Source: Rhynochetos jubatus (lineage: Eukaryota; Chordata; Aves; Eurypygiformes; Rhynochetidae). Taken from it: 64,000 nucleotides of DNA. A program made the translations under genes and the position numbers. The first letter of the stretch is position 1, and every line of letters begins with the position of its first letter. The notes beneath the pieces were generated by a model. It had not been told where the DNA came from and did not search any database. It saw nothing but the letters and a program-made list of their open reading frames with translations. The stretch lies in NCBI GenBank assembly GCA_027574665.1, contig CM050648.1, positions 138,322,175 through 138,386,174 on the forward strand, read 5' to 3'. Shown piece by piece: positions 51,201 through 62,702 of the stretch.

Positions 51201-53373
51201 TTTCTAGTCTCAGACATGCTTTTTGTATGTGCTTTAGCTGAAGGACATGTTTTGCATCCAAGGAAAATTTGCAGACTTCAAGAAAGTATGTCTCTCTCTA
51301 GATACCTGTCTGAATCAGGAGGGGCGCTCAGACCTGATTCACCCATCGCTCTGGTACCAGGCTGCAGCCAGGTCTGCAGCATCTGCTGCCACTGTGACAA
51401 ATGCCAAGTAAAGTCACCCAGCACAGACCAAGGAACCCAGGCTGAAGGAGCAGGAGAGGAGTAAGCTGGTCACTGGGCTTAGAAACAGGAACCAGGTGTC
51501 ATTGTGCAGTGGATGTGAGGAGAATTCATTTAAAGACAAGGAAGTGTGAAGCAGACACTTTCTTCACTTGTGTAGTGCAAGCAGAGTGTATGATTTGGAA
51601 GATTGTGTTGTGTGTCAGTGAATCAGGAGTGCCAAAATGCTGGAAATTCTCCTGTTGTAAAATACTAGTGAGACAGGGCAGACAAGGCAGAGGGAATGTG
51701 GCAGATGAAAATGCTTGGCCTTTTGGCAGAAGCTAGTAGAGCCATAGCTCAAGAGAACAGAGTGCCAAATTTACAGTCAGGTTGTGCCCCTCACTGCAAA
51801 GTTACTTTATCCACAGGAAAATAGAAATTATTGCTCTAGTCAGACAACAAACTTGGTATCTGTGTTGTGGGATCAACAGCACTTTACCCCAGTCTTTGTA
51901 TTTCACACTCCTTCACTTAACCAAAGAGCAAATGCCATTACACATGCACTACCAAATTTCCATTCAATGCAATATGTTTGCAGGAGCGTAAGCAGAAAGG
52001 CAGCCTGGCCCAAAGTGGCCAGCAGAGATGTTTTGTTCATTTAATGGAGATATATCAGTCCCCATAGATGTGAGTAGCAGAGGTGGTGGATTCCACATGC
52101 AGAACTCTTCACTGGAGTCGGTGGCACTCCTGATTGTAAAGTGGGGGACAATCAGGTGCCCTTTTATTTCCTTTTGGAAATTTTGCACCAAAAAAAAGAC
52201 TTGTAAAGAAAATATGTCAGTAAAACAGAAGGCAACTTTTCTGTAGAGGTGTCTTACAGCATTCCTTGCTAATAACTTTTTGATCTGGACTGTCAAATAT
52301 GTCCATCAAAGAATTTGACACTATTTCCCAGCTCTGGCACTATCCATGCAGCCAGTGGCAAAGCTTGCCAAAACCAGGAGTGTTAGGAAAAGGTGTTTCA
52401 ATTGTACAGCCTCAGGGGAGTCACAGAAGCAGGAGAGGTCTTCTTCTGGGAAGGAGGAATGGTGGTGTCACCTTTCCATCATCTTCACTTTAGAGCCGAG
52501 GAGAATCTTTTGGCCCAGTATGCTCCAAAAAGGATCCAATTTTTTCCAGCTCTCCAATACACAGGGAAAGATTTTGATACCAGGTAGAGAACATAAGAGC
52601 ACTCCAGTCTCAATACTTCTCCCAGAAATTCTTAATAGGGCAGGTATAATGCATGAAAGAGAGAATGCATGACACGTAACCAGCCCTCTGTTTCCCAAAA
52701 GTTTTGCCTCTGACAGGGAACAGCCATGTAGCCAGAATCATATGATAGACCAAGAGCTCAGTTTCAATTCTCCTCCATTCAGATGCTATTAATTCACCAT
52801 CTCCACAGCTGTCCTGTGAAGCTTATTCCTTGCCTTCGCATTTGCCTAGCTTTAAAAGAAAAGGTAATGTAATTTCCATTGAGGAGACTGATTGAAAGGC
52901 TCATACATTTGAGATGATGAAAAATATGCTGATGAAAACACTCCACATCAGAAAAAGCATATTTGTTGGAGCAGAGGTGATTCTAACCAACATATTAATT
53001 TAAGCTGAGAGGTTTCCTGGTCCCGGACCAAATTTGTGATAAGAATGAAGGCAAGAGAAGAGGGGGGAAGAGAAAGAGAAAGGGCTGTGACTGTTACAAG
53101 GCAACTAGTAACAAGCTGCCTCCAAGGGGCATCCCATTTTAAGGATCTGATCCAAACCTGCCAGGGATCAGAGCTGGGCCCCAGTTTCAGCCTCTCCCGT
53201 AAAAGCCCATCCTGCTCTCAGCTAACCCACTGTAAGACAAATTGCCCTGGCATGAGCAGGTTCCTCCGATACTCCTGCAGGCATGCCCAAGTATGCTCTG
53301 CTTTGGAACAAAACCACAACTTAAGACTTCTGCTTTCCTGTGCAAAACATAACTGGCTTTCAATGTGACTTAC

Positions 53374-53441
53374 CTGTACATCCTGATGACCACAAGCTTT
53401 TTTGATGTGCTGCCTGAATTTTCCCTTGCTTCATTTCCTCA
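53374..53441 (-). ncRNA. Candidate spliced exon (coding or lncRNA), minus strand
   Basis: A full-consensus donor (TGTACAG/GTAAGT) and an acceptor with a good tract (GCATCTTAATTTAAGCTACAG) enclose 68 bases on the minus strand. One frame is open and reads EEMKQGKIQAAHQKSLWSSG. The splice sites are among the best on this strand in the window, but the segment is short and its neighbours are unknown, so I cannot say whether it is coding. It is typed as ncRNA only because no reading frame is established. Confidence 0.15.
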
Positions 53442-56400
53442 CTGTAGCTTAAATTAAGATGCAATTGAATATAGGCTCCAGAAGCACTTGGCCAGTTTCG
53501 GAAATTGTGCCAATTACTCTTTGTTAAACCTACTTGTTTTACTCTGAAAACGTCAGCCTCCAGGGCTTGCCAAGGTGCAGGAGAGAGACTTACATACTAA
53601 TTACAAGAAATTAAATCCAGAACAAATATCAGCATTAACAGACTTAACATTAATGTAAAGTGGCTGCCAATGACAGCAGGATCTGCCGCTTGCTTTTTAT
53701 ATTCTTCATCATCCAGTGTCACCATCCAAATTCTTTCAAATTTATGCATATTTTACTCATTTGGGCTTTTCTCACACTTCAATCTGCTCTTTTCCGCATT
53801 TTTCTGTTCTTCTTTCATGTCATTAATCCAATCTAATCCCCTTCCAAGGTGACACTGCAAATAGAGCTCAAGAGCATTTACATCAGTACCTTCAAATCGT
53901 CTTACGCAGCAAAGCCCACGTTTAGGTGCTTTATAATTCCTTTGGCTTCTTCCCTTCCCATTGCCGTAAGTCCCACTTGCTGCCCTCCTCAGTACCAGTT
54001 TGGCATTAATGGCTACCAGGTTCCTAAAATCTGTTAGGGACAGACAGTGGCTTGCAGGAGTCAATTGTAGCCTTTCGACATCTGGGATTGACACAAAGCC
54101 ACTAATCCCCTTTTTATGCTATACCCTGCAGTCATCCCAGCCTGAACTCTCCTCAGGTGAAAGCTCACCTGGGGAAATGAGGAATCGTTACACAAAGCCC
54201 CAGTCAGCACTACAGAGAGCACAAAGTGATTGCTGCTAAAATTTAATTCCTGAAGATAGTTTGGGTTTAGCTTTTTCCGGGAGTTTTTTCTCTCATGTCT
54301 TTTTCACCTCCCTTTCTGTTTTATGCCAGCTCAGTCATCCTCTTGCTGGCAGGGGGTTCATCCTTCTCATTCATCTCATGGCTGGCAGCAGCCCTGCCAT
54401 CAACAACAGCCTGGATGCTTTAAGCAGAGGCTCCGGTTCCATTCCTTTTTATTCCTAAAATACGATGAGCATGTGATAAAAACTGACTCAAAATGACCTC
54501 TCTCACTCCAACCCTGTCCATCTCCTTCATCCCTCATCAACAGGCCTGTCTGATGTGGAAGCAGCGAGCCAACAGCAGATATTAGCATTTGGTTACTTGG
54601 TAACTCTTATTCAATCAATACATGCTTTACATTTTAGATCCCAGTGGCGGGATGAACAGAATGAATTGGAACACCTCAGGTGGAATAAGTCTAATGGCTT
54701 ATGGGACATTTCCAAAATAAGAATGCATGTTGAATCACAAATAATAGCTTGGTGGTAATCTCAGGAGTCTAATTATTAAATGGATGTGGAATTATTCTGT
54801 AATTATTTAGAAAGTTCATTTCAGCAGCCCAGAAATTCTATCCATTTTTGCTATATATCATCAAAAGTACTCTGTAGTTACTTGTAACATCTCCTCGGAA
54901 AGACACATGAGTAAGAGAGGCAATTTGAAGAAATGGAGACCAATCCATGCCTTTTATATTCAATGGATTCATGCCAAGGATGAATTGAGACCAGGTTCTT
55001 CAACAGAGTTAAAACATTTCCAGCCAGTCCCAACAGGGCAGAAATCACACTGCCCTGCAGCGGGGATGTTCTCACCACAGCGCAGAACCCTACTACACGT
55101 TCTGCTCAGTGACTATGACTTTGTCTCAGAGAAGAACTGGACTCAAAACCAGCACAAGCCCCTACACAGTGTGGATTTGAAACTGGTGCCATGGCTGCAG
55201 GAAGACGATAGGGTAGTAATATATATAAAGAATGAAGAGAAGGTCTCACTGGGAGGGTAACCTCATGTTTCCTCCATGGAGCACCACAGGGACTGTCGAC
55301 ACTGTGCTTTGTGGTGACCACACTGCCCTTCCATGTGGAGCAAATGCACTGGGGTACACAGGTCTCTGGGCGTGATGCCCAGAGAATTAATGAATACACA
55401 GAAAGGAAAACTGATTGCTTTCCTTCGAACTGGCTATGCACAGCAAGTGATATCAGACCATCTGTCTGTTCATTGCTCTGTCCCCATTATGCTTTGTCGT
55501 TGACTTTTTTTCCCCAGCTCTACAAAATTACCCCACTTTGGAGTGACCATCACATGAGACATTAACCATGACCCCTCTGGGCATGGAATACACATGAAAA
55601 CACATGGTCCAAAGGGCTGAATTTTGTTTTGAGGTTGGGATTTGTACAGTGCTTTCCTCCCTGAAAGGTCTGAGGAACAGAAACGGTGTCGTACAACAAC
55701 TCATGGGTGTCCCACACTTTCAGCAGTAAATCTGATTCTCCAGAGGCAGAAAAGGAAAGAAGGTACACAACTAATTATACTCTGTGGGCCAATTCGCCTT
55801 TTTATTTCCCGATGTATTCCCCGACTGGTGGAAAATCACTCTTGGCAAACACAAAACTTACTTTGCTGCCAAAAGGTGCATCTTTAAATTATTAATCAAG
55901 AGCACAGAGAACCACAAAAGGTGGAATATTGAACAAAGGCTCAATTGACACTCTGGAAGTTGGAGAAGATATGGAAGACTCCCTTCTAATTTATTTATTC
56001 CTTTTCTGTTCTGTTACCCTGATATGCTGCTTCCAGTTACCACTGCACCCCGCACTGTATGGTATTACGTGATTTTGTTTTCAGATTGTTGGAGATAAAG
56101 TTACTTCATTATTAATATATATGCACTGTGCATATCCATAAATATTGAATATATACGTGTATGTAAACCTGCTGGAAGTGTTAATAGTTAAGATAAACTA
56201 AGTCCATTATCGCAATGAGTGACTATTTCTATGACCCTATTTGCAATAAAACCAGATTCAATGATATGAGAAAATTGCCAGGTTTCAAAATAATTGAACC
56301 AGGCCAGACAAATCCCCACAAAGGCATCATTTACAAAGTACTTTGCTTGTCTAAAATATTTATTCCCGCAGAAGGAAATGGAAAAAGAGTTCATATGGTT

Positions 56401-57294
56401 ACCCAGCTATCCTCTGAGCGTAAAATTGTTTTATCATGTTATGTTTATTTTCTCGACATCTTCCACTGGGATATTGCAGGAAAATACTGGCTGTGCGGTT
56501 AGTTCCTTTGTGTGGACTGTTCATATGTATTCACTGGGAAGTCAGTCATGTTTTGTTCAGGCTTGTTTTGTTTTTCTGCTGAGCAAACACTTAAGCTACG
56601 CTTTTCTTGTAAAAACTTATTTGCATATACAATGTGTGCCATTCAAAGTCAGCACTACACAGATATAGTTGAGATGTATTTGTTTTCCCTCCTATGTACC
56701 ATGGGAAGTAGTGGAGTTCTTCCTGAAAATGATGGTGTTGCTCATTAAGACTGCAGTGTATCGTTCGTGCTTAAGGACTCCATCAGTAGATACAGATATT
56801 TGTAGTTTGCCTTGTATTGAATGCCTGGATAGATTTTTACTATTAAATGTTCCCAGCAAAATGCTGCCAAGCAATCTACAGACAAAGAATTACTCCCAGC
56901 AATTATCCACTGAATAAATCTGAATAATGAATATGTTCACAAAAGTCACTACCTATTTGTGAACAATTAGCCGAAAGAAATAGAGGTGACACACATCAGC
57001 TAAATAATTCATTTATGAATTCTTTGTCCAGCTTTGCTTCTGACATATGTTGCATGAAATGAGATCAAAGCTTAGATGAAAAATTACTTTAAAAATAATA
57101 GCAATGTTAAAGGAAATTTTTCTAGCTTCCAAAGCATAAATTATCCCATTATTGTAACTATTATTTATTACCAGTGATTTCAGAGGCTAGTGAAGTTATT
57201 TTCCTGGAATCTTTCACTTCATACATTAAACTGTGTTTTATTCCTAATGTATATCAAATTTTAGGTTGTTAAACTGCAATCAAAAGCACTTAGC

Positions 57295-57368
57295 AGGAAT
57301 GGATCTGTCCCTGCTATGAGATTTGAACTCCTGACACCTTTATCCACTGGAACCGGAGTGCCCAGGTA
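57295..57368 (-). mobile_element. tRNA-derived SINE head or degenerate tRNA-like sequence
   Basis: The minus strand reads TTCCAGTGGATAAAGG and then AGGAGTTCAAATCTCATAGC, resembling the A and B box words of a tRNA promoter as found in MIR-type SINEs. The spacing between the boxes is too short for a working tRNA, and no anticodon arm can be drawn. Confidence 0.25.
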
Positions 57369-58233
57369 ACTACTAATTATTCAGGCATTTACAACCATTA
57401 CTATCAATATAATTAACACATTGTGGTGTAAAAGTGAGAATGGTACTATGAAATGATCATTCCTAGCATTTGGATAGCAATCTTTCATGAAAACATTTAT
57501 AAGCTGCCTAATTATTTTTCAATCAAATGAACAGGAGAATTGTTTACATTTAAGGGGAATCTCCACAACTGAAAATAAATGGTTTCTGGCATTGAAAATT
57601 ATAAATGTTGTCTCCATATGCTTATTTCTTGAATACAACAAACCCCCCACCCTGAATTTTCTGCAGGGTTTTTTAAAGAAAATACTAAGAGCTTTCTGAT
57701 CAATTGTTTAGAGAAGTGTTTTCTTTCAATAAGACCAGATTCTATGAAAAAGACAGGAACAAGTTTTTTCATTCAGGTCTAAAAGCTCATGAACTCACTG
57801 CCGCTCTCTTCAGGAGTAAGAGGCTGCACAAGACGTTCTCATGTGCCTTGGGGATGACACTAGTAAAAATAAATGAGACAATTCACACAGAGAAAGTCAA
57901 AGTTAGATCAAGACTAGAGTCTGACTCCCCTCTTCCCTCTTCCTTTAGTTTTGCTGACCAAAGAAGGCAGGTAAATTCCTTCTTATATTAATTAGTAGCA
58001 AGTGGAATAGGAGGAAGGAGGAACTGAAGGAGAAGCTAGGGACTACAGTCCAGAAGGCTTTGTCACCTTTCTGCCTAGGATCTATGATGAACAAAATTTT
58101 GAAGAATGACTTTTCCCCACCAAAACCTCAGTTTAGCTATTCCAAAATAACTGCTGTGAAACACTTGCAGGACACACCAGAGAGGGGATTTTGAGAGCGT
58201 TTCACAAGCCCTACAGCTGTGAGCTGGTTGCAG

Positions 58234-58278
58234 CATGAGGAAAAGCCCTCCACCACCCCAATGTACAGGAAAGAGAAG
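58234..58278 (+). CDS. Weak candidate upstream exon with good donor
   Basis: Forty-five bases between GGTTGCAG and the donor GAGAAG/GTAAGG form 15 codons, HEEKPSTTPMYRKEK, with phase 0 at both ends; a second frame opens with ATG. The donor is good, the acceptor tract is weak. It is listed because it lies on the same strand as the NRAC-like exon and could join it in frame, but nothing in the peptide identifies it. Confidence 0.12.
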
Positions 58279-61200
58279 GTAAGGTGACTCTCCAGGCGGC
58301 TTTTAGATATGGTGCATTCAGTGAAGAGTCCCAGGCCACCAAAATGTGTCCTTCTCCATGCTGTCTCTGCTTTCACTGCTGGAAAGGGAAGGGCTTGAGG
58401 ACAGCAGCCCTTGCAGGTGCTGTGGACCCATGCAGTGGCTGAGCTGCAGGAGGGCAGCAAGGGAGCGGTTGGCCCCACATCAGCAATGGATGCCTCCCCT
58501 GTTTTGCTGGCCCAGTTTTCTCAGAGGGAGGATCCCATCCCTTCCCATCTACTCACCCACTCCCAAATTCCTGAAAAGAAAATAAGTGAAACCCACAGAG
58601 CTGTGGTTCCCTCTGGTTCCTAGTGCCAATGTAAGCATCTTGCAACCCTCTCTCTGCTGGGTAGGTACAAAACAAGGGTCAGTCCAAGCATGCCATGGAA
58701 GAATCCACCCAACCACCTGGAAAATAACACAAAACCAGAGTACTTTAGACAGGTCACAGCAAACAAATAGCTCCAGGAAAAGAACAACAAAAAAATCTCA
58801 AGCTTGTGCTTGTAGAGACAGTAAACCACCATATTTCAGCAGTCATGGCAGGTATATCTGACTGGAAATTGTATATTTGATGATGACCAGCCTTCAGCAT
58901 TTGACAAGGGGCTGTTAAAGCTTCTTGAACAGTAAATCACACCTCTTCCTATCAATAATCTTATTATAATATCTGTAGAAATATCTAATGTTAAAATCCC
59001 ACTTTATTGCTATAATAATGGATCTAATTTGTGAAACATATAAAGAGAGGTCATAACTGTACTGGAGGGAGATATATGTGACCCCACTACATCGGTATAA
59101 TTTCCTTATGGCTTTTTCCCACATATTTTGAATGGGAGAAGGATTAAAAGCAACCCAACTTGCAGGATTTTTGACATTGGGAATGACTTCTGGGAAGGAG
59201 ATCAATGTGATCATGAAAATGCAGCAATCATTATTAAAAAAACAGCTTCAACTTCACATTTATGCATAGAAATATGTAGGTGTTTATCTGTGATTTGCTC
59301 CATTCAGCCCTTTTCCAGTTGCCAGGAAAGCCCTGCTTTTCAGCTGCACAGTCAGTATTGTCACTATGAGCTATTTTTGGCTACTGAGTACATTTCAAGT
59401 AACGTCATCCTTCCCAAGCCAACACTGGTATGAAGGGCGGAAACTCTTCTTTCCACTCCTCTGTCATTTGCTGCTACTCCCATCTGCTCGGGGGCATTGT
59501 CTGCTTGGTCCTTGCTGCAGGGGGATCTCCAGGCGCTTTCCCCTGATCCTTCCCATTTTCTTGTGCAAGTGGCTTTCGAACCGAAGCTTCGTGTAGGAGG
59601 CTTCATGTTGGCATCCAGAGTACATGTCCCAAATATGCCCAGACCCACCTTCTGATCCTAGTGCAGAGGAGCTGCCGGTAAGTAATCTCTTGATGGGTGA
59701 TAGAGTCCTTGTGTCCAACACCCAGCGCTTTTCACAAATGGGTTGTTTTAAGGGCATATAGTTTCTGACTAGCACTTTGGTAGGTTTCCAGCTCTTGTCT
59801 CAGTATGTTAACACTGGGTTTCTGTCTGAGAGGAAAATGCGTAATTTTTCTGACACTGTGTAGCTTTGATTTCCATAGGTTGTTAAAGCCTAGTAAATAC
59901 TGTAAATGCCACTTCCTTTCTAAGGTCTTCCTCGACTGGGTGTTACCTAACCAGCTAATTGTTTAATTTTTTTTCTCTTCTGATGTAACTGTTAAGTATT
60001 TGGAAAAGCTTATATGGACAAGAGCCATACACTTGGAGTTATAAACCACTTCACGTAATCAGATTCAGTTTCCTTGGTTGTGCCACGGGAGAAACACTCC
60101 TAGCTATAACTAAAGCTACAAGCACTGTTAGCCTGAGCTGGGCATCTTCTGCTGTGTCTCCCTAAACCTGTTTCGTTTTATACAGAGTAATTAAATATTC
60201 ATTATGCCAGAAAGTGTGTGTCTGTGTATGTGGCTATAGCAGAGTGATTACAGTACTTATCTTGTAGATGAGAGACCTTGTTGCCAGTGACAATGAATAT
60301 TTATGTATTTCATATGAAGTATTCATTGGAGCAAGGATAGCAGCAGACATCTCCCACAACCAAGGAGCACCCTAACAACAGGCTGTAAAGTCATTCTTCC
60401 ATTCTTTCTTTCTTTAGCTCAATGAATATTCAATTATTCCAGGCAGATTCTAGTGGCAGAGGCTGAGATTCCCTGCTCCCACGTGTGCACCATAGCTCTG
60501 GTGATGAGGGTGTGCTTATAAGAGATGCGGGTTCATATTCCTTTGGACTTAGAAAGAAGTTGAATCCAGGTTTCCCATACCCTGGATGGGTCTTCCAGCT
60601 TCTGAGCTGCTGAATGAAAAACACAGAGCTGTTCCCAGTCATGAGACAGAGGCGGTATGAATGCTTGTATGACCCCAAGCTCAGAGAAATCATTCTTATC
60701 AGTGATAAATTAAGCCAAAATCTGGTTTATAAATCCCTCAGGAGAAGGTATCAAAGCTGAAGGCATTCCTCACTCCATGGCAGTTCCTCCTGGCTATGTT
60801 ATGTGCCTTTCTGAGATTATCCACAGTATGATGCGTAGGGAAACATATTTATCCTCTGCATTTTGGGGTCTGACACCTCCAGACTGTAGTTAATGGGACT
60901 TAATCCTTCTTCTGCAGCCCAAGGAGTAGGTGTGTGAAATAGCGAGTGTGGGGAAAGCATCCAAAGATAAAAGGCATAGGGCAAGGGTATTTGAGCCTAA
61001 AAATGGGCAAAAGTAGCAGGCATTGAGGAGCTGAAAGATTGAAGCAGGAAGAAGAACATGGAGAAAGGAGCATGCAACCAATGAGTGGGGAAAGGACACA
61101 CAATGGAAAAAAAAGAAACGGGGAGAGTGACCAGAGGGAGCAAACAAACCATCTAAGAAATAGTATCCTTTATGCAGCAGAGGAACAGTGTGGGGGAGAA

Positions 61201-62034
61201 AGGGTTAGGAAGATTATTTAATCTTAAAGTAAAAATAAAATGTGGAAGATCTCTGCCACCTAGTTAGGTCTTTGAAAAGTAGAAAATTTGCCATCTGCTC
61301 TCCATTTCCAGAGGACAGTGGGTGTCTCTGAACCAAGATGCTTTGGATGCATTTTGGGGAGTTGACAGTGGGAGCATTCCTATGCGGAACAGGGACTTAT
61401 TACTACTATTGCAGCTCTGTCTCTTGTCATTTGGCAGAATCCACAGCAATGTGATTCCATCATCAAAGACTGAGTGCGTCTTCCAAGCAAAGATCAGAGC
61501 AACAACATAGTTGTGATATCGAAATGCAAACAAATTACCTTCTCCTACCCATCACCACAGTGTCCAAACCCAAGACTGCTGCATACTCTCAGCTGTTGAA
61601 ATGGCAGGGCTGCGTTCAGAAGGGAGCTGCTTAGCTCACAAGAACATTTCAAAGGTGTTCCCAATGACATGGTTCATATCTTTCATATCACATTTATGTC
61701 TGTCTACCCCAGGGCTGTTGAACAGCAGCCTTCGGTATCTGTTCACTTCAATTTACAGAAATCCTTCCTGAACGCTTTGCTGTCTGTTACTTTAACCAAC
61801 CTTTTTCCTGAGAAGACAGCTTTAGAGTACTGAAGATCTATGACAATGAAGGAACATCCATATTGTCTTGCTATAAATATTACAGTGGTCTGACTATAAA
61901 TGTCAAAAAAGATGTGTTTCATATCATGTCCTTCGAGGGACATGGTAACAGAGTAACAAAAGCGCAAAGCTTCATCCAGATGCATTACTCCAGTTTGAAT
62001 GGCCATGTGCATTGTGTTTTGATCAACTCTTCAG
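58279..62034. other. Probable 5' introns or upstream region of the NRAC-like gene
   Basis: It carries the candidate exon at 59.6 kb, a purine-rich tract at about 61.02-61.15 kb and an AT-rich, enhancer-like segment at 60.17-60.34 kb. No CpG island or core promoter is visible, so the first exon is not placed. Confidence 0.45.
59597..59677 (+). CDS. Possible upstream exon of the NRAC-like gene
   Basis: An open segment of exactly 27 codons ends at a full-consensus donor (CTGCCG then GTAAGTAA). The proposed acceptor is CTTCGTGTAG just upstream, with a mediocre pyrimidine tract. It reads EASCWHPEYMSQ, then ICPDPPSDPSAEELP, acidic and proline-rich. Both ends are phase 0, so it would join the 62035 exon without a frame change. 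I recognise no domain, and the N-terminal part of NRAC is poorly conserved, so similarity cannot decide the matter. An alternative acceptor (GGCATCCAG) would shorten it. Without transcript data it could equally be a non-coding exon or chance. Confidence 0.22.
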
Positions 62035-62161
62035 ACAGACGACAGTAGCTATCCACCTTCAATACTGAGGAAAAGGACACCTGTGAACCCAGCTGTGGGG
62101 GAAAAGAGGAAAGCAGAGAGAAGGGTTCGATTTCGTGAGCCAGAAGAAGTCATAGAATATG
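62035..62161 (+). CDS. NRAC: Internal coding exon of NRAC-like gene with SILK and RVxF type PP1-docking motifs
   Basis: This 127-base open segment is bounded by a pyrimidine-rich acceptor ending CTCTTCAG and a GTACGC donor. Read from its first base it gives 42 codons plus one base: it opens TDDSSYPPSILRKRTP and closes RRVRFREPEEVIEY. SILR followed about 20 residues later by RVRF is the classic pair of protein phosphatase 1 docking motifs (SILK then RVxF). From memory, human NRAC (C14orf180, nutritionally regulated adipose and cardiac enriched protein, a small membrane protein) carries PPSILKR, a basic linker and RRVWFREP in the same order, so I infer orthology. The spacing, the FREP word and the tyrosine soon after it all fit. 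The two other frames contain stops. What else it could be: another small PP1-binding protein that shares the paired motifs. PP1 binding is inferred from motif only. Confidence 0.55.
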
Positions 62162-62634
62162 GTACGCTCAAGCTATTAATCCTTTTGGCATGACCTTCCT
62201 AGCTTTTGACCTTCACCTTGTATGCCCACATCATCTTCCCCTTCTGATAATGTTATTTGTGATTTTGCGCTCAGCACGGAGCAGAGGACAGATGATTTTT
62301 TTCTCTGCTCTGCATCTTGTCCATTTGCCTGCTTGCCCTGGGAGCACACAGGCTCCTGCATCATGTTTGACCAGCCGCAGGGCTGTTCTCGACATGAACA
62401 ACTGAGTCAGCCCCCACAGGGATCATTGTAGGCCATGGGTTTGGCTGAGCCCCAGGTCTACCCCAGAACAATGTTTCCACTCATAGAGAGGGATCTCAGA
62501 CCAAATTTAAACATGCTTATGTCATTCTGGGTAACTGAGATGTAATGGCTGGGAGGGAGCAAGCGCTTTCACGTTTCTGAGCACCATGCATGCCACAAGA
62601 TACAATAGTGAAGGTCTGAGCCTCGCTGGCCCAG

Positions 62635-62702
62635 TTAAAAGCAGCCAGGATGTAACTGTTTATGTCAACAAGGGCACCCAAGGGATGACACAGCTAACAT
62701 AA
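62635..62702 (+). CDS. Possible next exon of the NRAC-like gene, ending in a stop codon
   Basis: An acceptor CTCGCTGGCCCAG precedes TTAAAAGC, 473 bases after the donor of the SILR/RVRF exon. The single leftover G of that exon plus TT makes a valine codon, and the frame continues VKSSQDVTVYVNKGTQGMTQLT to TAA at 62700-62702. The sequence just after the tyrosine in human NRAC, as I recall it, has a similar run of alternating valine and threonine, which is why I favour this acceptor. The human protein then enters a leucine-rich membrane segment; here the frame stops first. Either the bird protein is shorter, the true exon lies elsewhere, or the gene is decaying. No frame stays open through to the strong splice donor at 62738. 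Confidence 0.3.

Larger units (their letters stand above)
48291..58233. other. Gene-poor tract, 48.3-58.2 kb
   Basis: This is unique sequence with no CR1. It holds the short minus-strand candidate at 53.4 kb and the tRNA-like relic at 57.3 kb. Open frames at 51114-51464, 53753-54094 and 54907-55260 lack domains and splice context. Confidence 0.55.

Noticed and set aside
56215..56668. Overlapping + strand frames of 95 and 124 codons
   Set aside because: Mutually exclusive frames in AT-rich DNA with no splice or domain support; probably chance.
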